Source: Melieria omissa (taxonomy: Eukaryota > Arthropoda > Insecta > Diptera > Ulidiidae). Taken from it: a DNA stretch of 64,000 bases. A program made the translations under genes and the position numbers. The stretch spans positions 68,494,718 to 68,558,717 of the forward strand of contig OZ020267.1 of assembly GCA_963971225.1 (NCBI GenBank), read 5' to 3'. Shown in pieces: positions 18,428 to 30,690 of the stretch (position 1 is its first letter; each line of letters starts with the position of its first letter). Below the pieces are notes generated by a model. The model saw only the letters and a program-made list of their open reading frames with translations. It was not told the origin of the DNA and did not search any database.

Positions 18428-18490
18428 GCATTAGGTTAGGTTGGGTTAAGTGGGCTGGTTGGCATAGACTCTCTTGGATGCCTAGCAGTA
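18428..18490 (-). mobile_element. LINE 3'-end tail (TTAGG-type)
   Basis: TTAGGTTAGGTTGGGTTAAG followed by TGGGCTGGTTGGCA resembles the minus-strand 3' end of the LOA-like LINE at 40939 (TTAGGTTAGGTTAGGTTAAA followed by GTGGC). It is called as a 3' tail of a related copy; the body could not be followed with confidence. Confidence 0.45.
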
Positions 18491-21164
18491 CCAGTTAGAG
18501 CTATTTAGTGTTGTGAATCTAAGTAAAATTGAGAGAGAGTTGGCGAGGAGTTCAACAACGACTTGATGTCATACAGGGAGACCTCCTCTAGCCCACAGAA
18601 GACCAGAGCATCTAAGTGGGTAAGGCTTATTCTTGCGATAGCCGTGTAGGAGAAAATATTGTACTCCATTATTTCCTTTACACCATTTTCTTTTCGTTTC
18701 CTGCATTGATTCGACTCAGTAATGCCCATTCTTTTGCCTACGATAGCTCTGCAGTCCTTTCGGGACTTTCTCTCGAGAGCAAGAGAACAAATTTCAGAAG
18801 CGTTTCATTGAATTGTCCCAGCATTATTTCAGCGGTTGTGCAGGCAGGTGAAACTGTTTCACATCGCCTTCGTCTTTCGCATAAGACTCTTTTACATGAA
18901 CCCATTTTTCTATATTTATTCAAAGACTCATTCTTAAGTCTGTCTCAAATGTGATGCCTCAGAGAAGAGTTTTCAATAAATAAAGGAAATTTTCAGAATA
19001 TTTTGCTTTGATTACAAAGCACTTTTCAGTTGCAAACGGCTATAGAAAATTATGTATTAATTATTTTTATTTATTTTGTGTTAGTGTTAAAAAGAATTTT
19101 TGTGAAAAAATAATAAATAAAATCAAAATATAATTTTAAAATTTTTAAAATAGAATTTTTCTGTTGAAATAAATACATTTAGTTGCTTTACAAAAATCTA
19201 TGAAACTATTCGTTAAATGCCACAATATGCCAGTTAAATGTGTGATTTCCTGTTTTCGATGCAATTGTATTGTATTGTATATTTTTTTAAACTAATTTCT
19301 CACCATTAAAAAAAAAAAGCCAAGAACATAACTTATTACTCAACACTGCATTACAGAACTGCAGACATCATTAGTCTGTCTACTACTCTGGCAACTAAAG
19401 GAATTTCCGCTGCCACTTTGAAAATTGCCCAAAATTAATTCGCATTGCCTGACAGTTTGCTGCTCACTAACGTTTGCGGCTAATTTCAATTGTGGCTGAC
19501 GTTAATGGTTATTACGGTTGTTGTTGTTGTTGTTGTTGCTGGCGCATCTTGCCACACTAATTTGCAGCATTTTCATAGTTTTTTTGTAGCGGTTTATTTT
19601 CTCAACACTTACTTGCAATGACTTTGTTGCTTTAGCGCCGCAATTGAAGTTGTTGCTACTTGTTGTTGCCGCAGTTTCCTTTCAATCTGCACACAATAAT
19701 TAATACATAACCACTAAGCGGCTTTAATGTGCGCGATTCAAAAGTTGTGCACTTTTTTCACTCGTTTCTCTTCAATAAAATTTATGCACACAAAAATCTC
19801 CTCTTAAAAACCCATTTGATTTCGAGTCTAGTTTTTGTTGGATGCTTAACAGTTCTTTGTTTTTTTTTACTTGTTTCTCTTGTTGCCGTTATTGCGCTAT
19901 GTTGTTGTTAAAGGTGTATTTGTTGTTGTTTAATATTTTATTGCACAATTCATGTTAAGCGCGAATGCGGATTTTCACACAATCAACGTCTCGTTGTTGT
20001 TGTTGTTGTTGCTGATTGCTGACTACACTTTTGTCCGGCTGCAGTTTTCCAAATATTTTCTTGTACTAATTTTTTCAACTCCACCTGGAGGAAAAGGAAG
20101 TTGGTTAGTTTAGTCAGCCTTCAGCACTTATACGCTTAGCGGTCTTAATAACTGTCAGTCGGTCTGTTGCTGCATCGGCATCGTCCACGAAGTGTTTTTA
20201 TGCTGCACCGTCAACTGTTGGCTTTGCTTCTCTTTCGGCTTAAACGGCCGCCGTAGTGTTGTGGTTTTTGCACGTCGCGCACACACCGCTGAATAATTAT
20301 TGACCGTCTCGGCAGTCCGCGTATCGCATCTAACCGTCATTTGGCGCGTTTGTTGGTTTTTAAACCAAAATATCAGCAACAGTGTTCTTCGTCGCCGTCA
20401 GTCGCGTTTGCTACTAACTTTTTCGCCGCACGCTGCCAAGCAACGTTGCCGCTTTGCGAATGTTGGCCTCAGTCCAAGGGGGTTTGTGCATTGGATATTT
20501 GACAGTGGAGGGCGGTAGATAAGTTCGATCGATTAGAAAAAGAAAGCCGCATTCAATTAGTTCAAAACTTATTGGAGAACAACATTACAACACATTACAA
20601 CGTTACATTACAACATTACATTTACATTTTTAAATATTTGCTTGAAACTGTAATGTGGTTTAAGTTTTAAACTAAAGCGAAAAATTTGCCTTCCCAAACA
20701 TTTTACTGATCATAGCAAGTAAATAATAGGGGTTATAAAAACAATAACATAAACGAAGAAAATCTGATATTGCTTTCATTTGAGTTCTCTCTGACCTTAG
20801 CAAAAATATTTATTTACATCACAACTGGATGGGAACTAATATGGGTTCCATGCAGAGAGAGTTTTGGAGATAAAAACGTTTCAAATAATTGTTTGTTAAA
20901 AAATTTATATTGGACACAAAATTTGTGTGCAGACTATCCAAAAATAAAATCCTGTTTGCGCTACTGGTTCCAAAGGATTGCAGGCTTACGACTATTTTAT
21001 CAAAAAAGTCCTCTTTCTAATCTAGAAATTAAAATTGTAGGATTCGAAAACTTTTAGGTTCAAAATAATATATCCTTGGATTATATAACTTATTCCTTAA
21101 CTCTGATTTCCACAAAAAACACTCAACTAAGTGACTACCATGTAAATTAAAAAAAATATATATA

Positions 21165-21960
21165 CAGTGGACGTCCAGTATAACGAACTTCCCATTTAAC
21201 GAATTTTCGTTTTCCATTGATGGATTCGATATAACGAATATTTATGTTGCTTATCACCCTTCGAATTGTTTTTATTTGAGCATTCACATTCCTTACAATA
21301 ACAATGAATGTTCATAAGAGTAAGCTTTGCCGACCGCTGCTTTAAAACTTTAAAATTTACGTCAAGTTACCAACATTCTATTTGTATGCATTGCCGATAA
21401 TTTTCACAGGATTTGTTTTGCGTTCGGTTGGCTTTGTTCTTTTAAAAATTAAAACTTCAATAAGGAATCAAGAGAAATTCACATACAAAAAAGATTACTT
21501 GCGGTAAAGAGGCAATCGCGCATCGAAGACTTTTTCACTGTACAGACATAGTCATATCTGTATTTTGAAAATGCTGGAATAAAACAACATATTTTTTAAC
21601 CTTCTTCTTCTTCCGTCTGTCCTTTGCTCAAAATTGCGGTCGCTGTCCTTTGGGGTCAGGATGACCCCAATCAAACGTTTATATAATTTACTGACAAAAC
21701 ATGAAGAAATGTTGCACAAAAACCACAAAAGAAAGGGGGAAAGCCCTGAAAAGTGTTTTTCTCGATTTGTTTTTGGGTTCGCCTGAGGTCAAATAGACCC
21801 TAAGAGACAGGCAGAAGGTTAAAACCTGAATGTGTGAGACTTAGTTTTTTAAGAAGGATGGTTTAAAACAAAAAAAAATTTCGATCAATTTAACGAATTT
21901 TTCGATCTAACAAAACGGGGGTACAACATAAGATTCGTTATACTTATTGGACGTCCACTG
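21165..21960 (+). mobile_element. pogo/Tigger-type element with transposase C-terminal remnant
   Basis: Inverted termini: the left reads CAGTGGACGTCCAGTATAAC and the right, reverse-complemented, CAGTGGACGTCCAATAAGTA followed by TAACGAA. TA dinucleotides lie directly outside both ends (21163-21164 and 21961-21962). These are features of pogo/Tigger elements of the Tc1-mariner superfamily. Inside, at about 21508-21550, the plus strand reads VKRQSRIEDFFTVQT and then a stop, which resembles the C-terminal tail of pogo-type transposases (basic residues, then an I-x-D-F-F motif). The rest of the transposase is gone. A second element is inserted at 21600. Confidence 0.75.
21600..21819. mobile_element. 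TTAA-target MITE nested in the pogo-type element
   Basis: TTAA lies at both ends (21596-21599 and 21820-21823). The inverted ends are left CCTTCTTCTTCTTCCGTCTG and right, reverse-complemented, ACCTTCTGCCTGTCTC; they differ by a CTT expansion on the left. Precise TTAA flanks are typical of piggyBac-type elements. The interior has GGGGTCAGGATGACCCC and AGGTCAAATAGACCC palindrome-like blocks and no coding frame. Confidence 0.65.
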
Positions 21961-21962
21961 TA

Positions 21963-23951
21963 TATAAATTTACAACCCTTCAGATTTGAAAATCTAACCA
22001 TAATTGCCAACTGAATGTTGCAACACTGTTTAACTTTGGCCGCTTGAAAAAGCTTGAGCGAAAAAGCTTTTATCTCATTACCTCATTGGCTGGTTGAAAT
22101 ACATAGGTTTGTGTCTTGGCTCTTGAGTGTGTTGGTGCTGTGAAGTGGTTGCTGGCTATTCGTTTCGGCCGCAAGTACACGAAGAAAAAAGCCAATGATT
22201 TAATTTTAGAATGAAAAATGTTAAATAAGTGTATGGCATTTATTGCAAATTTTTTGTTTGATTTAAATTTATTTAATAAATATTTAATTATTTTTAAAAT
22301 ATACAGCAAATAGCACTTCAACCATACAGGGTCCATAGCAATATTGATGCGCATTCTTTTGTTAGGAAAATCCAAACAATTTGAACTGTTTCAAAAGGCG
22401 AGGTAACTCAATTTTCTTTTTGTTGCTTTATTAACAAAATTTTTACCTGCGCAAGTTATTTTTTTTAATTCATTTTTATTTTTGTTGCTTGCAAAACTGA
22501 ACTCAATGAAGCGTTCAGTCAAGATTTCATGTCATCACGCTCCTTCAGACACTTTTCCCTTTCCCTGTTGAGTTCTTTAGAACGAGCTATGATCCTAACC
22601 CACCTATTTTTCGAGCCTTAATTGAGCTAAGTGCCCTCTTGGCCTCCTTCACATTATTTTTTAACTGCAAGTTGCCTTAAGCAAAAGTCATTGTTAGTTA
22701 GTGCGCACGAATTACATTCAAAGACTGAATTAAAAAAATATGTTATACATACTTTCTCCAACTAATTTCTCTGCCCCTTCAAATTAGTATACAATCAAAG
22801 CATATTATTTCGAAATGTCGAAACTAATTTCAATTTACTGTTATTAACAATTATCTACTCGTTGGCCACATTACTCGTCACTGGTCGCTCGTCGACATGG
22901 CTACTCGTGAGAACAAAACGCTCGTTCGTAAATTGGTTGCTATTGTTGTTGGTGTTGTTGCTGCTAAGCAGCCAATTCGTCACCGCCATCCGACTGCACG
23001 CCTTGTCCGTGTTCCTACGCCATTGACGCATTGCGCCGGCGCCAATTTAACGATTTCCTTTTTTCACCAGCGCCAGCTAACAGTCAGCAATCGCTGCTAC
23101 GACAAGCCGTGTGGCAAAATCACTTTGCAAACATTTCAGCATAAATTTCGCAAGCAACTCGAACTGCCGCGTCTAACAGCCTGAAATTGTGCTATGAAAA
23201 CGCACTGTTCGTGCGACGCCTCAAGTGAGCAGTGAGACAAAATCTCGAGTTTAAAAGATTGAATCGTTTACAATCGCTGAATGGTTGCAGCGCAGTAAAG
23301 CAAATCAGTGAAACTGCAAAAACCGATTCGTGCATACGCAGCAAAGACGCCATTGAGATTTTTTTGTGCAGCGCAGCACCAGTCAGCGATACGAAATAGT
23401 TGGAATCATTTTGTGTGTGAATGAAGTGAAAATTGTCAATTGAAAAACAGATTTGTGAGTGTTGTTCGCGAAACAGGACGGGGACAGCATTCGTCAGCGA
23501 AAAGTTCCATAAACTCATCAAAATACCCCGTTTGCGTTACGCACGGCGGCCGCCAGGCGTACCGTGTCGAATCGAATCGAATCTCGTCACTAGACGCAAC
23601 CACCCCATTCCATCTGTGCAGCGCTGCCTGTGATTCATAGTCGACTTTGAGCAACGGCCGCAATCGCAGCTGCCCACTTTCTCGCCCCCGGGCGCAGGAA
23701 GCGACCAACCGGGCGCACAAGAAAAGCCCAAGAACAAGAAGCAGCAAGCAGAAAACTAGTTGGTGTATGTAACGTTGAAAAATCGATTTCGATTGCGTTT
23801 GTAGCGAGCAGCGCAAATAAGAAGTGAAAAATTTAATTACCGAAAAGTGCGACGCTTCGGCCAGTGAGTGGTCGAGTAGACGACAAAAAAAATCAACAAC
23901 AACAATAATAAAGACAGCAGCAGTAGCAGTTAAGCAGCAGCAGCCTCCAGC
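21963..23951 (+). other. Syt4 upstream region and probable 5' UTR
   Basis: AT-rich to about 22850, then mixed and GC-richer sequence up to the Syt4 ATG. The segment from about 23190 is a plausible transcribed leader because the coding exon at 23952 is only 43 bp long and no splice acceptor is needed just before it. A 96-codon frame from the ATG at 22896 has no domain and is not called. No TATA box or initiator could be fixed by eye. Confidence 0.4.
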
Positions 23952-26900
23952 ATGGGCGATGAATATAGCCCAGACGTGAACGCCATGGAGACCAGTAAGT
24001 GTGAACCGTGAAAAATTGTGTCTTTCAAAGAAGTCAATATTGCAAATATTGGTTCAAGCGTGAATCGCCAGCAGACATGGGCAGAAATTTGCATTTGACT
24101 AATGCACGGCACGTTTTGCGACAGTTGACGAAATTGCGTTGCAAGTTTTTCGGTGAAGGTGACACATCGGTGCTGCCTTTCCATCATTTAAGCTCAAAGG
24201 AAAAAAATGAAGTACGGCATTTGACTTGCAGAAAAAGTGGGTTTTCGTTGTTCAAACATTTCGTTAGAGCTGAGTGAAAAATGTGTTACCAATATAAGAG
24301 TTCGAACTGCTTGTTGGTGGCATACTTTTAGGCTACTTTGCGATTATGAAGTTATTACAAGTTGTTACAGTTGTTGATAAATTGGCTTGAATGACTATTA
24401 TTAGTGAGGCTATTAGTTTCGATATGAAAGTGATTTCATATTGCAATGGCTTCCTTATCTTCAAATATACATACAAGGCTTGGAAAATGCACCCATGGGT
24501 GAGATAGGCTGGTTGGAGTTGCGACTGCGACTCCCTGACTCAGCCAAGAAGTGCTTTTTCGCCGTTTTGATATGTAGGAATAGAAGAAAAGGTTACGGAG
24601 CAATAGTTTAGCTGAGACAAGTTAGAGAGATATAGATTTTTAAAGCTAAGCTGGGAAGGGACAGAGTAGAGTAAGTTAAAGAGAAGCAGATTTCGTATAC
24701 ATGGGTTGATCAGAAGTTAGTTATAAAGAAAATAATATTAAGAAAGTATATGGATGGAGCAGAAGGAAGAATTTGTAAGCATTTTACGGAAAATTATGTT
24801 CCGAAATATGTTGCAGAGAACAAATTCGTTAAACATTGGTTCACTATAGATTCAATTCAGGGGCGGATTCAGAAAAATATTTCGGGGGGGGGTTTCAAAA
24901 AGTAATTCTGTAATATTTGTAAAATGCTTTTTAATTTTTATATAGTTTTATAGGCGATCCAAATATTTCGGGGGGGGTTTCAACCCCAAAACACCCCCCT
25001 GAATCCGCCACTGATTCAATTTCCTTCGCAGTCGTGGGTTCAACTCTTGTTGTGCTAAACATGAGTGAGAAAGTTTAGTTGCTGTTTCATGAGCTGAAAC
25101 AATCGGATACTTATATACATAAATGAAAAAAAATTAAGAGAACTTGTTTAACACTTTCGGGACTACTGGGATAATACGTCCCAGCAAGTTTTTAATGCCT
25201 CTCAAAACAATTATTCCAATCTTACGATCCACGCAAAACATTTTTTCCATTTCGGTGTTCCCGCATAAAAGGATGGTTTCAGAATTTGTGAGCATCCAAT
25301 ATAATTTTCTAACCCCAAACATTCATAGCATGAGAATATTTCTACTGAGAGTATTTTGGATTTCAAAATTAAACTCCAACCCGAAAGGGTTAAGATTGGA
25401 GCCTTGCAATGGCTAAAGCTGTTCCTTCTGATTCTGGTTGCAGTGCAGATGCAACACCGAATTCCAATAGTCACTGCTCTATGAAATATTGTTAGCATTT
25501 AAAACAAAATACTGATGAAATTTTAGTCCAACACAACTTGCAACTGGACTTGATTTAATTTTCTAATTCTAAAACGCTTATATTCCCTTTCCTACTCCGC
25601 AGTACTCCCGGCCATATTGGGCCTCAGTGCCGCCGCCGTGCTGTCGGCCGTCGCGTGCATTTGCGCCAAACAAATGCGCGCTCGCAACAAGAAGCAGAAC
25701 CAACACGATGCCACGTTCCCATTTCAGCCGACACGCCGTCCGACAGCTGTGCGCTCGCCAAGCGGTCAGCCGCCGCACTATCTCAAGAAGTCCCCTTCAC
25801 CGACCGGCACCAAGCAGTTGGGCATATTGCAGCCCATGCAGGATCAGACCACTTCGCCGATTGCACCGCAGACCATGAAGTACGTCGAGGAGGACGAAAT
25901 TCAGCCGCGACAGAGTAAGCTTAATGGCAGCGAGCAAAAGTTGTCGCCCATCGAGACGCCCAGCGCCATGGTCGGCAGCGCACACAGCGCCAACGGCAAT
26001 CAGCTGCTCGCCGAGGAGTTGGCCGGCGGCAAGGACTTGCACGTGGAGCAGTACGGCAAATTGGGCACCATCTACTTCAAGTTGCGCTACCTGGCCGAAC
26101 GCAACGCGCTCATGGTCTCCATCATACGCTGCCGCGGTCTGCCCTGCAAGAGCGGCGGCAGCAGCGGCGCTGGCGGTAGCGCCACTGGCGGCAATGGCAA
26201 TGCTGGCGGCAACGGAACTGGCGACATACCGACCGGCATGAACGGACGCACACAGGCCGCCACCGATCCGTACGTGAAGCTGCAATTGCTGCCCGACAAG
26301 CAGCACAAGGTGAAGACTCGCGTTGTGCGCAACACGCGCAATCCCGTCTACGACGAGGACTTTACCTTCTACGGGCTCAACTTTAACGATCTGCAGAACA
26401 TGTCGCTGCACTTTGTCATACTCAGCTTTGATCGTTACTCGCGCGACGACGTCATCGGCGAAGTGGTCTGTCCACTGTCGTCGATCGAAATTGGTGACAT
26501 CTCGAAGGAGGCACTCTCCATTAGCAAAGAAATACAGCCACGCAGCTTGAAGATACGCGCCCAGGGTCGCGGCGAGCTGCTGATCTCGCTGTGCTGGCAG
26601 CCGGCAGCCGGCCGTTTGACGGTGGTGCTGCTCAAGGCGCGCAATTTGCCGCGCATGGACGTCACCGGCTTGGCCGATCCCTACGTGAAGATTTACTTGC
26701 TCTACAATGGTCAGCGTATAGCCAAGAAGAAGACACACGTCAAGAAGCGAACACTGAGTCCGGTGTTCAACGAGAGCTTCGCCTTTGATATTCCAGCGGC
26801 TGAGGTGAGTGCAGATGAAAATAGCTATGAAATTGGAGAAGTGCAAGGGGAAACTAACATGAACTCATACATTCTAAATTGTGGAAATATTTACAGGGAA

Positions 26901-27882
26901 CGGGCGCCACACTGGAGGGAGTATCGTTGGAGCTGATGTTGCTCGATTGGGATCGTGTTACTAAAAATGAGGTAAGTAAAGTGCAGTGGTGCACACAAAA
27001 GCTTATTTGGGAAAGAGTGAAGGAGGAACAACTTTTGAGGAAATACCATATTTGTTACCCGACAAACAGATATTTGGGACCCAGAGGGAATAAAGAGGTT
27101 CTGGAAATTATTAAATTAATTCACTGAATCAAGTAGCGAGTGTTTGGTTTGAAGTGGTTGCGGTTGATGACACAGACTTTGACTTGAATTCCAACTTGAT
27201 CAACACTAAATATACAGCAAACTATTTACTCGGCGACTGTCCATTCAGCGACAGTGTCCGAACCTCCAGAAGTGTTATAAATGTCCATGAAAAACCTTTC
27301 AGTCCAAACAGCGTCGGTTCCTTCCATCTATGAAGTAGCAAATCAAAACTAACTCATTAATTTTTTTGAAAATCAAAATCTGACGGGGTCAATGGTGGGT
27401 TAAGAGTTTGTATGAAGAAACATGATTTAGTGCGGTTTTTGTCTTTATACTTGATGAATGATAAATAAACCGGGACGTCTTTTTCATTTGTTCGAAAATC
27501 GATAGCTGACGGGTTTAACGAGAGGGGAAAACATGATTTTGTAGGTTCCAGCAGAGCCCCGCGGCTTTATATATATGTACGTATATAACTTTAAGTATGG
27601 TGGAAGCACTTCAAATGCGTAATAAATCGACAAGCAGCTTTTCATAATAATCTGACAGTGTCAGTAAATAGTTAAGAAATACTTGATTTATTATTTATTA
27701 TTATTTATAATTACTATTTATTGTTTATCGAAAATAAATTGTTTAATCTAAATTTTTTTCAGGTAATCGGAAGACTTGAATTGGGTGGACCGAATTCGGG
27801 TGGCACTGCGCTGAATCACTGGAACGAAGTGTGCAATTCGCCACGAAGACAAATTGCCGAATGGCACAAGCTGAATGAGTAA
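23952..27882 (+). CDS. Syt4: Synaptotagmin 4
   Basis: A vesicle membrane protein with two C2 domains that regulates exocytosis, in flies notably postsynaptic retrograde release. Four coding exons join in frame: 23952-23994, 25603-26804, 26897-26971 and 27763-27882, giving 479 aa. All introns are GT-AG. The N-terminus [19 protein letters not shown] leads into one membrane segment (residues about 15-36), then a basic, Pro/Ser-rich linker. C2A (about 167-330) carries [10 protein letters not shown] and [15 protein letters not shown]; the Ser in SFD replaces the usual C2A calcium-binding Asp and is the Syt4 signature. C2B (about 336-475) keeps its acidic residues ([28 protein letters not shown]). 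The protein ends in a WHKLNE tail like mammalian Syt4 WHML. C2A loop 1 holds a Gly/Asn/Ala-rich insertion. Drosophila Syt4 is about the same length. Intron 1 contains a hAT-type MITE. Confidence 0.94.
24858..25013. mobile_element. 156-bp hAT-type MITE in Syt4 intron 1
   Basis: The termini CAGGGGCGGATTCAG and, at the right end reverse-complemented, CAGTGGCGGATTCAG form an inverted pair. The exact 8-bp duplication ATTCAATT flanks it (24850-24857 and 25014-25021). Two G-runs (TTTCGGGGGGG) lie near the two ends. Too short to code for anything. Confidence 0.9.
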
Positions 27883-28400
27883 ATGCGGCAACAGCAACCA
27901 AAACAACAACAATAGCGGCAGCATCACCTACAGCGCAGCCAATGCAAGTTGATTGCGAATCGGAGCCGCTGAACGAATGGGTAAACAAATATAAAGAAAA
28001 CACCATTAACTGTGTAAGACAGAAAGAGAGAAGCGACACGTTGAAAAAAGCAAAAAGAAACCAAACAAACCAAAACCATTGCAAGAAGACGAGTTAGCGC
28101 AAAGTGATGCTAATGACAAATGAAAATTACTCAACAAACAATATGTATGTATTATATACCAAAATACTGTAATGCTCCACACACAAACACACATACAAAC
28201 ACACACACACACACACACACACATGAATGCATGACAAGTTCAATAATTTATTTAAAACAAAACAACATTAAACAATTCAAATGCTAAAGATCAAACCTAA
28301 CAAACCATTTCAATTAACTACGTACATATTATTTTTACAAGACGAATACAAAAACAAAAACAAATAAAAATTAATTATATTGAAAATGAAAACAGACAAC
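27883..28400 (+). other. Syt4 3' UTR (approximate)
   Basis: Follows the Syt4 stop. Contains a (CA)n tract at about 28200-28222 and an AATAAA at 28363-28368 that could set a poly(A) site. The end is inferred. Confidence 0.45.
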
Positions 28401-29559
28401 TAGCGTATAGAGTGAAACTATGCATGAACTGTGGAAGGAGACGCCCCCCACATCCCCAGCACACAGCAATGTGCGGCGCAGGCAGAGCGAATGCAACTGC
28501 GGCGAGGCAACCAATACTTGTACTAACGATATTTATAAATTAAATGTATATGTATGTAATTGTGAGTGTGCATCATTATTTATGTGAAAATACTCAGATG
28601 CAAACAATAACCACAGCTATTGTGCATAATTGTATGAAGATTTTCATTGCGCTAATCGAACGCGTTAACATTTGCGTTGTACTTCATGAGCATTTAAGTT
28701 TTGCAAAATATTTTCAAGTATGTATTGCTATTTTTTATAAAACATTCACTGATTAATTTGAATTTTTGTATATTAGTTTTGCTTGATTAAATACTTATGT
28801 AAGTTATTGTAATGTGTGCAGTCGAAAGATCTAAACAGGCGCACATTCATACATATGTATGTTTGTATGTTGGAATTATTGAAAGAATTTCTGCTATTAC
28901 GCGACTTGGCTTCGAGTGTGGCACATTGAGCTATCGACTATTTATATTAGCCATATGCATACTTTTATTTGTAATCGCACGTGCGTACAAACCCCACGCT
29001 CTATATGCATTTACATGTGTGCGTTAGTGCATATGTATGTCTGGAAAAATACTAAAAATATGCTTAACATAAATTTGAACCTTTGTTGTCTAATAAAATC
29101 AGTTGAAATGGTTTGGACGGCTTCAAATGATTATAAAACCAACAAAGACGCTGAATGTCACTAAAGCTACGCACAAATGTTTCTGGCATATGTCACAATT
29201 GATTGGCTGCTCGCAGTGAGAGCAATCGAAACACAAGATGGTCTAACTTGATTGCATCATTGATCTGCAGTTCGCTCTGGCACTACTCACAATTTCTGAC
29301 CTCCCTAGCCAGTTTCTAGGCTAACTTAATTGCATCATCATGAAAGTTCTATATAAACAAATTTATACCAGATCTGATGCAGCTTACTTGAGAGCCAGTG
29401 TATTGTTGTACAGACAAAATTTTCGTTGCTGGCAATTAAATTTTGACTGAAGCTCACCAATAGCAATCACACTGTTGTTGGCTATTGAAACAATATCGAA
29501 CTGCAGTTCGCTCCGGTACTCAAAACAATTTCAGACCTCTCTAGCTCGGCCGGTATATG
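28401..29559. other. noncoding stretch with an internal direct repeat
   Basis: No gene recognised. Segments 29265-29310 and 29501-29546 are diverged direct copies (CTGCAGTTCGCTC, then ACAATTTC, then GACCTC, then CTAGC). Two further matches (AACTTGATTGCATCAT at about 29246 and AACTTAATTGCATCAT at about 29323) sit near them. Confidence 0.5.
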
Positions 29560-30690
29560 TAAGGTGTAGTAAAACGAAATGCTTTAATTTTGCACGAATT
29601 TGAAGGTTTCATTTAAAGAAGTTAAAATGATCAAATATGCACGATTTGTTCAATAACTTGTTGCCATTTGGAAGGAAACTCCATTATGACTCTCTCATAG
29701 AAGTCCTCGTTTGTTGCTGGGCCAAAAAGTTGGACAGTTTCAAATCAGATTCAAATTTTTCCATCACAGTAAAACTTTCCACCAGCCAAATCATTTGCCA
29801 TGGACAGGAAAAGGTTGTAGGCATTTGGTGGCAGACTATAAGATAAATGCATAAGAACGAACCTCCCAACCAAGTTCCCAGAGCTTCTGGCGTCTCACAA
29901 TCGATGTGTGTGACCTGAAGTTGTTCGGATGGAACACAATTCCTCTCCTATTGGCCAAAGCTGGCTGCTTTTGGGCAATTGCTTTCCTCAGGCGGTCCAA
30001 TTGGTAATTGTTTAGGGGTTGAAATTAAGAGTTTGGCCGCAGAAGAACAACTCATAATACACGATTCCCTGTCAATCTCTCCAAAAACACAGCACAACCT
30101 TTGTGACCATCAATTCCGACTTGGTCAACGTTTGCAAAAGTTGTCATCACAAGTCACCATACATTAAAAAAAAGAGTCGATTTCATTGCGACTTGCAGAT
30201 AGAAGTTTGGTTTATGAGGTTATCTGGCTGTTTAACTCGTGTGGCACTTTGGCATTTTGGTTGGGTTGGCCAATTGTGAGCTCCTTCTTAAATGGATCTG
30301 GAGTTGGAGAACCAATGAGCCTAAATCCGGGGTAAACCAGTGAGACCTTTTGATGAAGGAGAGCAGATCCGTAAATGAAACTTTTGCCACGCAAGCCGGA
30401 TTCTTGCCTCAAATACATCGAGTTTAGTTTTGCATTCAGTCTCATTCTGGTGATTTCAAAAGGACTTTTTGTGCAATCAAAACAATACTGAGCGATGCTC
30501 GGACTGAACGGTTTCCATGATTTTATTAACAGTTTCGAAAATTTCAGCCTTCCAGAGCATCTTTAACATCAAAATAATCGGAACATAATCAATAAACCAA
30601 AATTGTGCATGAATGGCCGCTACAGTGTTAGAACCACAAAGAAACCCCTCTGTTGGAAAAATAATGAATTTCTTTTTACTACACGTTATA
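29560..30690 (-). pseudogene. degenerate mellifera-like mariner element
   Basis: The minus strand contains, in order with many stops and frameshifts: KVPHELN, LSASRNEIDSFF, VTCDDNF, a QGIVYYELFFCGQTLN block, LFLSMANDLAGGKF, and SKWQQVIEQ near the end at 29631. These are the ordered landmarks of a mariner D,D34D transposase (WVPHELN, the first catalytic Asp in VTCDD, YYELL, ANDLAGKKF, KWQQVIEQ). Putative ends match as inverted repeats: GTGTAGTAAAACGAAAT at 29564-29580 and GTGTAGTAAAAAGAAAT on the other strand at about 30670-30686. Clearly dead. Confidence 0.8.

Larger units (their letters stand above)
14811..21164. other. gene-free stretch with scattered repeat relics
   Basis: No gene is supported. 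It includes a perfect 21-bp hairpin (15660-15712), a short GC-rich island (16125-16240), two LINE 3' relics (about 17245-17330 and 18430-18480) and GTT microsatellites at about 19519-19540 and 19993-20012. The rest is AT-rich and featureless to me. Confidence 0.45.

Noticed and set aside
22896..23184. 96-codon frame upstream of Syt4
   Set aside because: No signal, domain or supporting splice structure; could at most be an upstream ORF.
25797..26846. 349-codon open frame on the minus strand
   Set aside because: Antisense shadow of Syt4 exon 2, caused by its GC-rich third positions.
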